64,000 bases of DNA from Thysanoteuthis rhombus (lineage: Eukaryota; Mollusca; Cephalopoda; Oegopsida; Thysanoteuthidae), in assembly GCA_963457665.1 (NCBI GenBank), contig OY735216.1, forward strand, positions 46,421,825-46,485,824. Reading direction: 5' to 3'. The position numbers were made by a program, and so were the translations under genes. Within the stretch, counting starts at the first letter, position 1, and each line of letters starts with the position of its first letter. Below are positions 43,635 through 55,029 of the stretch, one piece after another. The notes under the pieces are model-generated. The model did no database searches, was not told the DNA's origin, and worked only from the letters and a program-made list of their open reading frames with translations.

Positions 43635-44170
43635 ACTGTACGTTTGTTTTTATATTCTCACAAGACTATTGTCGGAGATTAGTTTGCAGCAACGGCACAT
43701 GAAGATTTCAGTTCATTATTTTGAAGAAAAAAAAACTTTAAATAGTTTTGCCTTAATTAACACAGAAATCTGAAAACAAGGAAACTCATAAGGAAAGTTT
43801 TATCAATTGATGAAAAGCTTGAAGTGATTAAGAACGAGGTGTATGTAGAAGTGTATTCATTTCCGAATGTAACATTGGGTCTTCTATTCTGTACGATGTA
43901 TAAAAACAAGTCAACACCGAAACTTATGGAATTTATTGCCACCAGTGACCTTCTGGGGGAAGGGTAATAAAGATCAATTTAACGCCCCCTTTAAATTGTC
44001 TGGGGTGCCGTTGTAATGAGAGTCTACTGAACTACTAATTGATGTTTCCCTTCTTCCCCCAGGGAAAGGGTGATAAAAAGTCAATTTTGGGTGTACTTTT
44101 TGGTTTCTCATTATTAATAAATCTATGTTATAAATTCGTTATAACGGCACTCCCAATCTACTGCTAATGT
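43635..44170 (-). repeat. rep-5 copy with internal insertion
   Basis: Inverted relative to 32815-33065 (blocks given there). It also contains two similar ends, GGTGCCGTTGTAATGAGAGTCTACTG (about 44004) and AACGGCACTCCCAATCTACTG (about 44142), each near a CTTCTTCCCCC motif. Confidence 0.6.
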
Positions 44171-44179
44171 TTTTCTTCT

Positions 44180-44635
44180 TCCCCCGACAACAAATAATAT
44201 TTCATAGCCATCACTGCTACGACTACAACAACAACAACTATCAGTACATACATAGCTCGTACTCCTATAACCACAACTGCTAATTAATATATTTTTCCAC
44301 TAATGCCCTTACAGATGGAATAGCTATTAAATGTAGACTATGCCTATGGGGCTCTACGTAGACAGACATGCCTTCTCTAGTGTACATGCACTTGAAATTA
44401 TACACATATAATTGGGTCAGACTACACACTTATTGATCCACAAGCGTATTTCTTCCATGTCAGGATCTAAAATGTCTCGTGGAGTTCGTTTTTGTTTTTT
44501 TTTCAATGAAAATCTCAATACAATACTGTGATGAATATCAATAACATTGATCGAATATTATACAATGAAACCTTCAGATCGAAATTCTGCTAATAACAAC
44601 GTGTCTGGCAAAGAACATTGATCCAGTCTTGTAAC
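44180..44635. other. AT-rich DNA
   Basis: Nothing recognised. Confidence 0.4.
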
Positions 44636-44639
44636 TCTG

Positions 44640-44650
44640 TGTGTGTGCAT

Positions 44651-44714
<64 letters not shown>

Positions 44715-44730
44715 ACATGTGTGTGTGTGT
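44640..44730. repeat. (TG)n microsatellite
   Basis: Long TG array with a few CA/GCA interruptions. Confidence 0.95.
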
Positions 44731-45641
44731 AATTTTTTGGGGTCAATTCAGTCAGGGTGAACGAGTGCATTAAATGTGGATATTGGAACAGTGTTCATCA
44801 GTATTCCCCCTCAAGCTACGCGACCGCACCCAAGAAAAATTATGCCATGCAGTGAAATTTTAATGTTGTGCATGAATTTTTGAAATGTCTGATGAAGAAG
44901 AAAAAGAATCAATGATGGAATTAAAAAGAAAAACAACATGACCGAAAAAAGCAATAGTCAAATCTCTCTGTATCCGAGTCACATTATTTGTTTGTCCGTT
45001 TATACGAAGACTATAATGTGTACAAATTGGTGCGTAAATAATGAATACTAATAATGGGATAAATGACAGAGAAAAATCAATACGCTGTACGGATGATTTC
45101 TTTTGTCATGCTCTTTTTGTTATAAGGAATCGACTTTTGTTTCATAAAACTTCTGACAAAAATCAACGTTCTTCTCAAAAATTAATGAATAAGTATTTTC
45201 AGCACTCTATTCTTTCAATTTCTAACAAACTGTCCCACGCAGACTATGGAAAAATTAGAGAAAACATCAGTGTACATACATTAACACATATATGCCTATA
45301 GGCCTATATTTAGCACACCCTAAAAAAATTCCATAGAAAATATTCTTATGAAAGAAAGCGGATCAAATTACATGTGAACCCTCTCAAACTGATAAAACAC
45401 ATGCTTACAATTTGTTTTGTTTTTTACAAATAAATTTGCCTTATCATGCTAATATGCTTTCATTTATTCTGCATTTCTAATTATATCAGAATCTGACTTT
45501 GGGCATAAATGGGTTAAGTCTTCTTTTTGATTCTATTTTTCAACCGCTGTTTCACTTTCAGGCCGTCAGAAAAAGAAGAAAAATAATTTATGCTCACGAA
45601 AGTACTTATGCCTATTTATGCATGGATATCGAATTACAGAA
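44731..45641. other. AT-rich DNA
   Basis: Nothing recognised. An 86-residue open frame at 45041-45301 has no family motif. Confidence 0.4.
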
Positions 45642-46056
45642 CACCGGTTGTCAACTTTTTACAACCGATCCCCCCCACCCGGATCAAAATTTCCTGCATC
45701 ATCCCCCCGGTACCGAACATTCATACTTGCGATATATCGTAAAGAAAAATACCTAAAAAAATCTGCGAATGTCAGATTGCAATGCAATACTACTCATTCT
45801 TCTTCAAAAGTTTGTTTTCCGTCTTTCTGAAAATGGTCTCTATGGGAACAGGAATATCCCATTTTTAATGACTCCCCTCTCATTCCCTGCCCAACTATTA
45901 TCAATGTATTCCATTCGGACGATTTCATTATGAAAAAAAGGGGAGTCAAGGACGTGACAATTTAAATAAACATTTGAAATGAAGTGAAATTTTCCTCGTA
46001 TGATTTCGAAACCCCACCCGGTGGTGGGAGGATTCCCCCCCGGTTAGGAGCCGCTG
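45642..46056. mobile_element. candidate hAT-like non-autonomous element
   Basis: The left end CACCGGTTGTCAACTTTTTA and the reverse complement of the right end, CAGCGGCTCCTAACCGGGGG, share 11 of the first 14 positions, again CA.CGGTT..CAAC-type hAT termini. C-rich and G-rich runs (about 45668-45710 and 46035-46042) lie just inside each end. No clear target duplication. Interior non-coding. Confidence 0.45.
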
Positions 46057-46172
46057 TAGAGCTTCAACCAAAACAATATTAAAGATACTTCCAATTATAG
46101 ACTTATACATTAATACTATGGGAACCATGCACAAAATACAATAGCAATTCAGTTACTAATGCTCACCGACAT

Positions 46173-46176
<4 letters not shown>

Positions 46177-46228
<52 letters not shown>
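46177..46228. repeat. (TC)n microsatellite
   Basis: About 26 uninterrupted units. Confidence 0.95.
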
Positions 46229-46233
<5 letters not shown>

Positions 46234-46234
46234 A

Positions 46235-46655
<421 letters not shown>

Positions 46656-46871
46656 GAGGAATAGAGAGCTCTGGTGGATGGGGAATTTATCCGTAAATGA
46701 ATACATCGCTTAATTTCATCCTTACTGACCGTCCAGTTCCGAGGTAGGATATCTGCCTCCGGGTCTGAAGCGAAGGTTTCAATCCTGCCTCATGGTACTG
46801 GATGGGATAATGGAAAGTCTATAGCCACACTGAAGAGATGTAATACATCGAAACAGCTGTCTGTGGATGAC

Positions 46872-46873
<2 letters not shown>
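46656..46873 (+). repeat. SINE-1, clearest copy
   Basis: GAGGTAGGATATCTGCCTCC at about 46740 (A-box-like) and GAAGGTTTCAATCCTGCCTC at about 46770 (B box) lie in tRNA-like spacing. The body GGTACTGGATGGGATAATGG, CCACACTGAAGAGATGTAAT, CATCGAAACAGCTGTCTGTG follows and ends at GATGACACAATA just before a TA array. The upstream part GAGAGCTCTGGTGGATGGGG matches the other long copies. Confidence 0.8.

Positions 46874-46908
<35 letters not shown>
46874..46908. repeat. (TA)n array at SINE-1 3' end
   Basis: A TA array directly continuous with the SINE 3' end, as in the other copies. Confidence 0.95.
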
Positions 46909-46910
<2 letters not shown>

Positions 46911-47059
46911 GCATAGTACTGCAATATCTAATACTGAGTAAAATATTGAAGGAAAAGCACTGAAGCAAATGGCATAAATTACATTAAAAGATATTGGGAA
47001 ATAATTGAGGGAACCGACACAAATTTCTGGGGAAAAGCTTTTTGTATACATTTATTGTT

Positions 47060-47335
47060 TGAAACAGTAAAGCTTACTAAACTATATCTGAGGACTTCAC
47101 TTTCCTAGGAGGGGTAATAAAGTTAGGAAAAGACCATGAAAGCGAAATAAAACGAAGCATAATGATCGGCTGGAAAGCATTTGAATAGAGACATATTGAA
47201 GAGCACTTTTCCAATGAGCTCAAAGCGTAAAGTGCACAATGAATGCATCATACCAGTAATTATTTGTAGACCTGGAAGATGGAAACAAAATAAATTGAGA
47301 ACCAACTTAGAATCGCCGAGAGAACTCTTCTCAAA
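47060..47335 (+). mobile_element. RTE-B LINE internal fragment
   Basis: Plus frames: DFTFLGGVIKLGKDHESEIK, RSIMIGWKAF (usual YVYLGQxI...EI.RRI.LGW.AFGK), a frameshift, NRDILKSTFPMSSKRKVHNE, CIIPVI. The second frame is the usual RDILKSNLPMSLKRKVYNQCILPV block. Inactive. Confidence 0.7.
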
Positions 47336-47599
47336 AATGTTCTTCTTCTTTCTTCATGCCTCTAATCAGCAAATGATTCATCAATCCTCCTTCTAAATAT
47401 AATATTAGGAGAAAACTCGGAGATCGACTGAAAGTTAATTGAGAAAAGCCAACAGCAGTTACCATACTGTCTGCTTTTATTAGCGATGTTTTTATATCTA
47501 GATTCAGAATTTAAAAGTCTTCTTTCTGATAAATTATAAGATTTTGTTTACACTTTTTTTAAGATATTGACTTTACCAATTTTGACCTTTTTTTAAATT
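47336..47599. other. AT-rich DNA
   Basis: Nothing recognised. Confidence 0.4.
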
Positions 47600-47692
47600 T
47601 CGTTTTTTTTTTAACCTTAAGTTTAAGGGTTACGAAAAAGATTTTGAAAATCCCGAAGGGGTGCCAGCCTTGAAAAAGGTTAAGAACCTCTG
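47600..47692. mobile_element. hAT-like right terminus
   Basis: Ends in TTGAAAAAGGTTAAGAACCTCTG. The reverse complement, CAGAGGTTCTTAACCTTTTT, is a typical hAT terminus. The internal CGAAGGGGTGCCAGCCTTG is also hAT-like. No matching left end was found nearby. Confidence 0.5.
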
Positions 47693-47979
47693 CTTCACCT
47701 CGCCAACCCTGACAGCTCAGAACGCACCGGTTTACCCAACATCACAGTAAGTCAACAAAGACTGTAGATATGAACTTAAAACATCTAAGCTGCTTTGTTC
47801 TGGAATGCTAAATCAATTTAGAGAGTTTCGCATTGGTTTTTATAATGCTAAACAAAGAGAGAAAAACTTAAACTTCCGTGAGAAAATGAATTAGAGTGGA
47901 TTGACAAAAAAAGAGAGACGATTCAATGCACGACTTTGTCAGATCTTTAATGTCAGAATCGCTTGATGTGTGCCAACTG

Positions 47980-48025
47980 CATTGGTTCTCAAACTTCAAT
48001 GTATGACGACACCCAAAGAGCGAGA
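47980..48025 (+). mobile_element. hAT-like left terminus
   Basis: CATTGGTTCTCAAACTTCAA at 47980 matches the CAGTGGTTCTCAAAC hAT consensus at most positions. It runs into SINE-3 within about 40 bases, so only the end remains. Confidence 0.4.
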
Positions 48026-48101
48026 CTATCCGCTGCAGGGTCAGGGTCGGGGGTCAAACTCCACTCCAATCTCTATTCCGATTGAAGATGATAACAGCAA
48101 C

Positions 48102-48162
<61 letters not shown>

Positions 48163-48224
48163 ATATATATATATATATATAAATATATATACATGTATAT
48201 ATATATATATACATGTATATATAT

Positions 48225-48279
<55 letters not shown>

Positions 48280-48570
48280 ATGAATGTAAAAAATATATAG
48301 ACGTATATTTTATTGTATAAATGTATTTATTTGAACGAAATAATCCTTACCGTATCAGTTTAGTGAATTTTTGTTAATGTCAAAGGTTTGTCAATTTGGC
48401 TCAATCAGTAAGACAGCCTCCCGACAATTAGTTGAACACAAGTTCAGATCATGGGTGGGGATGTGGATTTTACAAATCAGTTTATTCCCGCCATTTTGGT
48501 GACGATCATTTTCCTTGTTACGGTAGAAAAATAAAGTCTACTCCACTTTTGGTGTTTGACAGATAATATT
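48026..48570 (+). repeat. SINE-3 copy with expanded (TA)n centre
   Basis: Homologous to 14680-15030 on both sides of a TA-rich array (about 48104-48273). The right half has GGCTCAATCAGTAAGACAGC (A-box-like) and CACAAGTTCAGATCATGGG (B-box-like), about 30 bases of which are missing from the 14.7 kb copy. A degenerate tRNA origin is therefore plausible for this part. Confidence 0.6.
48104..48273. repeat. (TA)n array with regular ATACATGT interruptions
   Basis: About 170 bases of TA with TACATGTA interruptions near 48154, 48190, 48210 and 48228, giving a small higher-order period. Confidence 0.9.
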
Positions 48571-48636
48571 TGATTGACACAGCACACCAACCGTTTACTT
48601 TGAAATATTTAAATACGGATACCTATTGGTTTATCA

Positions 48637-48775
48637 TCATTGGTCTTTATAAGTCCACTGATGGACAAAGGTCTTTCCATCTCCTCCCATAACGACCTTG
48701 ATTGCGACGATTTCTGCCATGTCTTACTGGTAAACATCTTGTTTCGTCGTTTTGCCACGGCGTCTTTGCCGATTG
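48637..48775 (-). mobile_element. RTE-B LINE 3' end
   Basis: Minus frame: NKMFTSKTWQKSSQSRSLWE, EMERPLSISGLIKTNDDK. This matches the end of RTE C-termini (RDEIEKFA.KTWQ..AQSR.LWREMG.AF). Preceded on its 5' side by unrelated DNA. Confidence 0.65.
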
Positions 48776-48892
48776 AATGCGTACTAAAGTCACTCTGATT
48801 GATTGTCAAATTATATTAAAGCCGCACAAACAGTTCTCAAGATATTCAAAATGACTCGATACACCTCTCGTGATCATCAAACATTATTAGTC

Positions 48893-49495
48893 CACTTCTA
48901 GAGAAATGTCTCTCCCATTTCCTTCCACGACGAGAGTGAATGCTCTAATCTCTGTTCGGCAATACTTTCTATCTCGTCTCTAGATCTCGTGCCTTGTCTT
49001 TTCATATTCTGATAAGTACCCCGCCCTCTCCGTTTTTGTTGCCTAATCATAATATGCAGTCTAGTCTTCCCTCTGGTCCATGATGATCTTATTTTATATC
49101 CTCCAGTTATCCCAAGCATCGCTCTTTCCATGGTTCTCTGTGATTATAAGTTGGTCCTCACTTTGTTTTGTTAATTCACATATTTCGTACCTGTAAGTTG
49201 CGGTTGGTTTTACGCATTCATTGTATGCCTTACGCTTTAAGCATTGGTAAGGTGTTCCTCAATATGTCTCTGTTTATACAAAAATGCTCTCCAGTCAAAA
49301 GTTACGAGTTGTTTTATTCCGTTTTCAATGTCTTTCTCAAACTTTATTATCTGACCAAGGTAAACATATTCGTCAACCAATTCTAGAGTCTCACCCTTTA
49401 TTTTTATGGTCCTTTTGTGGACTTCATTGTTGAAAATCGCTCTAGTTTTTATTCTGTTATTAAGGTGAACTGATTGCAGCAAACGTTGAAGTAAT
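48893..49495 (-). pseudogene. RTE-B LINE, C-terminal half
   Basis: Minus strand in order: NNRIKTRAIFNNEVHKRTIK, GETLELVDEYVYLGQIIKFE, KDIENGIKQLVTFDWRAF (usual LGW.AFGK), a deletion over the KRKVYNQCILPV..GAETW region, MERAMLGITGGYKIRSSWTR (usual AMERAMLGITWRD), RGRGTYQNMKRQGTRSRDEI, ESIAEQR, SSWKEMGETFL. One small internal deletion and at least one frameshift. Confidence 0.75.
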
Positions 49496-49715
49496 AATGA
49501 AAGTGTGTACAGTAAATCTACGTACTGTAAGAATGAAATGTATTAAACAGAAACATTGCTGTAATCAATGAAAGAAACGTTTATGTAAGCAAAACTGATA
49601 TAAGTACTCATCGGCCATTTCCCATTGTATCAGTCACTAAGATTCAGATCACACAAAATCTGATAATATAACCCTTACACCATTTAGCATCAATTTTAAA
49701 AGGTTGAACTTATAT
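49496..49715. other. AT-rich DNA
   Basis: Nothing recognised. Confidence 0.4.
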
Positions 49716-49982
49716 CTAAAACAGTTGTTCAACTTTTTGGGATTTGAAGCTCAACTTTTTTAATATGAAAATCAACTTTTTGGGATTTGAAGCTCAACTA
49801 TTATTTGAAAACTTTTTGAGTTCGAAAGTCAATTTTTTTTTTATTTGGAGCTCAATTTTATTCTTATTTGGATTTCTAATTTTTTTATTTGAAATTCAAC
49901 TTATCTTATTTTAAATTCAGCTTCTTAAATTTGAAAATTAACTATTTTATTTTGTGAATTCAACTTTTTCAACTTGAAGCTA
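49716..49982 (+). repeat. degenerate AT-rich minisatellite
   Basis: About ten loose copies of a unit like 'TTTGAAGCTCAACTTTTT', with a period of about 22-28 bases. Examples: TTTGAAGCTCAACTTTTTTA, ATGAAAATCAACTTTTTGGG, TTTGGAGCTCAATTTTATTC, TTTGAAATTCAACTTATCTT. Confidence 0.75.
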
Positions 49983-52320
49983 AAAATCTATAGACTGACA
50001 ACTTTGGGGCAGAAACAGGACAGATATGATACCCATACCGGATATATTGAGGCTCAAAATACATGTTCGAATATTCAGATAAATTTACATTTGAGAGATA
50101 ACTCCGGCTCACTATTGTCCCACGGCTCACTGCTTGGGAACCCCTGGTCTACTGTTTTCATGAACATGAGCTACGATAGACCACCTAACAATGATTTAAG
50201 AAATTGCATGTCTTGCATCGGAATAACTCGACAAGCGGCCATTGCACGAAGTTGATATTCGCAATACATAGTCAGCACACCAGACATCATAGTGGTAAGT
50301 TTGAAGATCTATATAAATTGTCTATTTAAATTTGGCTATAAAACATCTAAATTTGCGATAGATCTAGATTTAGATATTTTATATCTGAATTGTCGACTGT
50401 GAAAAGGAATACTTCGGAGCTGTAGTTTCGTACGACGGGCGTTAATTTATTCTACATCATTATTACAGGCTGTTCAACACACCGTGAAGTCCGTTCCTTT
50501 CCAAACATGTATCGTTTGAACAGTCACTAATCTGGATTTCATCACAGGCCGGTTAGTTGTAATATCAAGCTTTGATTTTATCTGAAGGATCGGTTGAACA
50601 CCGTTCCAGAGATGTCTCTGGCTGTGCTGTCATGCACAGCAACTAGTGCGTGAATTTTTTTTTTTTTTTGGAAGGTTGTTGCATAGGGGCGATCCCACTC
50701 TTTCGGCTTCCAAGGTTGTTTCCCCAGTGGTAAGACGGCCTTTGTTGTTGCAGGAGATGCAAGGAAGGAAGTAGAACTTACCACTGGTCGGCTTTGAGGG
50801 TCCCACTCCTAGTTTGGCTATGCCGACTGCTAAGCTGTGGACCCATACATTACACACACACACACACATGTATGCACACTTACATTCATACGTGCATAAA
50901 TACATAGGTACATGTTTAAATAGATACAGGCAGACAGGAATTGCCCTAAAGAATAAAAGGGGAGGAATTGCCCAGAGGCTTTCATGATCCAGCGTAACTG
51001 AGTAAATTTTGTTCATGCACAAATGCGCGCGTGTGGGCCCCACTTTACACTCGATCCTATGACACATTCCGTCTTCGTGGAGAGGCAGAGACATATATAC
51101 ATAAATACATTCATGTTCAGCAGTACCAATCAGAAATTATGGGAATTTTTAAGAGTGCAGGCGTAATGAATGTAGTACGGACCTTTGCCGCCATCCTTTG
51201 AGAGCGATACCCATTCTGAGCGAGTTTACGGAAGGCAGATAAGAGAACGACCTCAAACCGTACGATAGGAACTAGATGTTAGGGTAAGTGATTTTTTCAT
51301 TGTCGAATTCCCCAAAACTTTTTAGGTAGCAGCTAGTATGTGCTGCGAAATGTATAAAAAAATGCGCGAATATTATTATGTATATACATGCATAATTCTT
51401 ACATCTACACACGAACATAAATGTATAATTCTGTTCTGAAAGGTATCCATTACGTGTTCTCTTGTTCAGTCTACGTAGAGAAATTCTCCAAGCTTAAACA
51501 TAGTCAGCTAAGAGGTCTAGAGTTGGCACTGCGATGGAGAATTTTATTTAGTTCAAGTGGGACCAATTTTCAATCTTTACAATCTTTCTTATTCCCTTGA
51601 GATGACGTGATATGGTCACTGTTGAAGTCCCAAAGTCTTCAGAAGTGTTGAAACCTTATTTCCCTGAGTCACTGAACACTAATGTCGATTATTCTTCATA
51701 ATTAGGAAACCGTTTTGACCTCCCCCGAGGTTTATCATCGGTATTTACATTTCAAGAAACATAAACCTTTTGAACTGGATAGTTTGCAGGATCATTACAA
51801 ATACTTTGTTGTCATTATCAACATTTTTTCTCGTGACAAAACTATGTGCGTACTGAATGCTTTCGCGAATGTAAACTTGAAATTCTTTCAAGATAAATTA
51901 TGCATAGCCTATCTCTTTTGATCAATGAAACTGAATCGGCATGTTTTAATGATACAGTATGATTGCATTCTACGGAGTAATGTATTTCATTCAGATTTTA
52001 TTCCATACCTTGAACTTCCTCAGGTCGTTCGTTCCACTAGGCATTCACAATTTCGGCTCAACCTTATCATGGTGGTATCGCAGCTCGCATAACTGTAAGC
52101 AAGCCACAGCCTTCAATTTATATCAGTTAACCAAACACTTAATTATGTCGTCACACTTCCATTCAAGGAGGCGCAGTTAACCGACTTGCATAAATTTAAT
52201 TTCTAGAACCTATAATGAATTTTAAAAGGAATATTTTTGAATTATCCCTATACATTAAAATTTTTTAGCGTACTTAGAGCAGGTTTAGACTGTTTTTGAG
52301 TCTCCGCACATAAAATGGTA
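49983..52320. other. long stretch without recognised elements
   Basis: Mixed DNA. At 50690-50830 there is a less AT-rich segment (CCACTGGTCGGC, GAGGGTCCCACTCC). The CACACACA-ATGTATG region at 50855-50880 is simple sequence. Open frames (154 residues on the minus strand at 50630-51094; 68 on the plus strand at 51715-51921) show no domain and no splice-consistent neighbours. I do not call a gene. Confidence 0.4.
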
Positions 52321-52324
52321 GATG

Positions 52325-52557
52325 ATCAGTTTTTTAAGCTGGAAAGCCGTAGCCATCGTAAAGGTGTTTTTTATAGTTCAATGTATACGAAAGTTGCACC
52401 CTGGTCCAAATGTACCAAATTCCAGCTCAATCTGACAATCTATACGGTAAGGTTGGAGAACAGTTTTCTAAACAGGGAAAGCTGATGCCGCAGCCAGCAT
52501 GAGGGTGCATTCTATAGTTCGATGTATTTAAAGGTTGCACCTTGGTCCAACTCAATC
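52325..52557 (+). repeat. two-unit tandem duplication, period about 134
   Basis: CAGTTTTTTAAGCTGGAAAG ... TTTTATAGTTCAATGTATAC ... AAGTTGCACCCTGGTCCAA recurs as CAGTTTTCTAAACAGGGAAA ... TTCTATAGTTCGATGTATTT ... AGGTTGCACCTTGGTCCAA. Confidence 0.75.
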
Positions 52558-52559
52558 TG

Positions 52560-53090
52560 TACGGCAACTCCATCGGGAGGAACTGCAAATGGTACAGACC
52601 CCTTGGACAAATGAGTTTCGTGAATAGATCTCCGCTTCTCTCCGATAATTAGATAAAGCATGAATGAATATTACTTATTATGCAATCCAATGTGAAAATA
52701 AACAGTAATAACCCGCTAAATAATCAACAGAAATAATTAGCTGAAATATTATTTTCAACAGATGCAATTGAATTATATCATGAAAGAAAAACGAGACTGG
52801 GTGAAAAAAATTAATATAATATAATATAATGATACTGAAAATGCTTTCTGTATACTGTATAATTTCATTAGTCAGAATTTGAATGTAAAAAAAATTCAAA
52901 ATTCATATGTAAACTTTTGAGTTTCGACTGATGAAGATATATAATATGTTGAAAGTTTTCCGTATTGTTATATTAAATTATATTTAAAAGATATAAAAAT
53001 CTTATTTTTCTTCTACCTTTTGAAAATATTAACAAGCAAGACGTTATCGATCATTACTCATAAGTGATTATTATCATTATCATCAATTTT
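52560..53090. other. AT-rich DNA
   Basis: Nothing recognised. A short TAATA pentamer run lies near 52815-52828. Confidence 0.4.
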
Positions 53091-53320
53091 ACACCAGTTG
53101 CCTGATGGTAACCAGTGGGAGTTGAGTGACAGCAAGTCTCTTCAAGTCTCCAGCCCTCCTCTCCATTCTCTCATAGTTCACAGTAATACTGTGAGTTACA
53201 GTTTCACACCAGTTGCCTGATGGTCATCGCTGAAGGCTGAATGACAATAAGTCTCCTCAGGTCTTCAGTCCTCATCACATCTCATCTCTCAGCAGTGCTG
53301 TGGTTCGTACCTCCACTACC
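53091..53320 (-). repeat. two-unit tandem duplication, period about 115, in LINE 3' flank
   Basis: ACACCAGTTGCCTGATGGT begins at 53091 and again at 53206. Both are followed by GTGAG/GAATGACARYAAGTCTC and TCARGTCTYCAGYCCTC. It lies just 3' of the LINE reading frame at 53391-54110 and may be its 3' untranslated region. Confidence 0.75.
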
Positions 53321-53390
53321 ATTTGTATGTTGTTTTTTTTTCCTCCCTTCTCGTCTGTTAGGCCACTGCTAACAGCTAGGGTCGTAGATC

Positions 53391-54110
53391 TTATATTACA
53401 AGCACTTTCCTCAGTATTCGTGTAGTTCCTAGCAGTGCTGTGGTCTGTATAGTCTCAATCCCTACTTTTCTCCTGAGTTCCTCCAATCTCGCCTTCAGTG
53501 ATTTTGGCAAATTTTCTGAGTGCACCTATTACTACTGGTACTACCCTGACTTCCATGTTCCACACCATCTTCATTTCTTTTGCTAGATCTTGGTATTTTT
53601 TCAGTTTTTCGCTCTCTTTCCTATTTAGTCTGTCTGCAGGCACAGCCACGTCTATCATTTAGCAGGTTTTCCTCTTCTTGTCTACGATTACCAGGTCCAG
53701 TCTTCTCGCTTGGATGAGGTGGTCCGTTTGGATGTCAAAGTCCCAAAGTAATTTGTGGTTTCCATTCTTCAAGTTTCCAATTTGTGCTGGTACTACTTTT
53801 CCACATGGTTAAATCCCATTCGTTTATTCATTTCCCATTGTATCACTGTTGCTACTCTATTGTGTCTATGTTTATACTCATCCTGGGCTAGTTGACTACA
53901 ATCACTAGTCATGTAGTTTACGGTCTCATCTCTTTCATCACTCAGGCGGCATTCACTGTTTGTCGGTGCCCTATCGATATTTGTTTTGATATAGTTTGTT
54001 CTGGTGCATTTGTTTTGAGCTGCCATGATGAGCGATTCCATTTCTCTCTTCAGGTTTCCTTTTCGTAGCCATGTCAATGATCTCTCGTGTGCCATATCCT
54101 GTATCTGCCT
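53391..54110 (-). pseudogene. LINE C-terminal part with restriction-like endonuclease motif (R2/R4-type)
   Basis: Minus frame in order: RSLTWLRKGNLKREMESLIM, AAQNKCTRTNYIK, CRLSDERDETVNYMTSDCSQ (relatives have a C..C..H...C zinc-binding pattern), LAQDEYKHRHNRVATVIQWE, then after a stop at 53793-53795 NGNHKLLWDFDIQTDHLIQA and RRLDLVIVDKKRKTC. Another stop follows just before MIDVAVPADRLNRKESEKLK, then KYQDLAKEMKMVWNMEVRVV, PVVIGALRKF and, after a frameshift, LGTTRILRKVLVI with a stop at 53391-53393. R.DLVIVDK...IDVAVPAD corresponds to the PD-(D/E)xK endonuclease core of R2/R4-like non-LTR retrotransposons, though the P of PD is L here. The RT domain is absent. Confidence 0.75.
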
Positions 54111-54211
54111 TTTAGATTATCTGTATGATTTTTCCTGTTTCTATTTTTTCCCCTTGTTTTTTGTGCTGCTCAATTGTATTCTACTTTTTGGTTGTCCGTT
54201 GCGCTACTTCG

Positions 54212-54290
<79 letters not shown>
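54212..54290. repeat. (ATT)n microsatellite
   Basis: About 26 uninterrupted ATT units. Confidence 0.95.
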
Positions 54291-54292
<2 letters not shown>

Positions 54293-54299
54293 CTCGAAC

Positions 54300-54584
54300 A
54301 TAATTATTACTTACTACATTATTTTTAGGTAACTAACCTCTTGTGCGCACATATATTTCCTTTATGCGCTGGTGGCAAATCTTTTTTCGTAGCATGTACG
54401 CACACAGCGAAAAAGAGTTTGTGAAGAATATCTTCAATTGAATATTCTTGTTACTGATATTCACTGAGAGGAATATACACCGGAAAAAATGCTTGTTTGA
54501 TCTATATTCATTCAGCTAGTTTGGTAGATCGATATAAAAAAAATGAGATACATAAGTAGGTAGATAGATAGATATGAACAGATA
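54300..54584. other. AT-rich DNA
   Basis: Includes a short GATA run near 54560-54575 that adjoins the next rep-2 copy. Confidence 0.45.
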
Positions 54585-54725
54585 ATAGACAGTCACTCAA
54601 TAGAATCCGTCATATGACCAACGTCTTTTGGCAGCATTGTGTGTTGAGGGTGATCAATAAAAAATAACTGAAATGGGGGTGATTAAAGGAGAAGTTGATT
54701 CCCCTGCTGATTTTGTTGGGCTGTG
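54585..54725 (-). repeat. rep-2 copy
   Basis: Minus strand matches rep-2: GGAATCAACTTCTCCTTTAA, CACCCTCAACACACAATGCT, CCAAAAGACGTTGGTCATAT. The 3' side on the minus strand meets a GATA-type run, as at 5.5 kb. Confidence 0.6.
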
Positions 54726-55029
54726 CTAACTAAAAAAGTCAGAATAAAAAAATAATGAGCATCAGAAGTGGCATGAGATGGCAGAGAATTTATCTATTCT
54801 TGAGAACTAATATCATTAAGTGGCTGGGAATGGCAGGGATAAAAAGTGCTAGCCAAATGGAGGCAGGCATAGTTTTTACATCGAAATATCTACCTCTGCC
54901 AACGAATTTAGAGAGGTATGTATTTGGTTGTGTCCTGGCCCCAACATATTCCGAAAGTATTCAAGTGATTTCAATAAGATTTTGTGAATAGGAAGGTAGT
55001 GTATCAAAGAAAATCAAATTTGAGGCGAA

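Noticed and set aside
50630-51094. 154-residue minus-strand open frame as a host protein
   Set aside because: Cys-rich GT/CA translation in its middle, no domain, no splice context.
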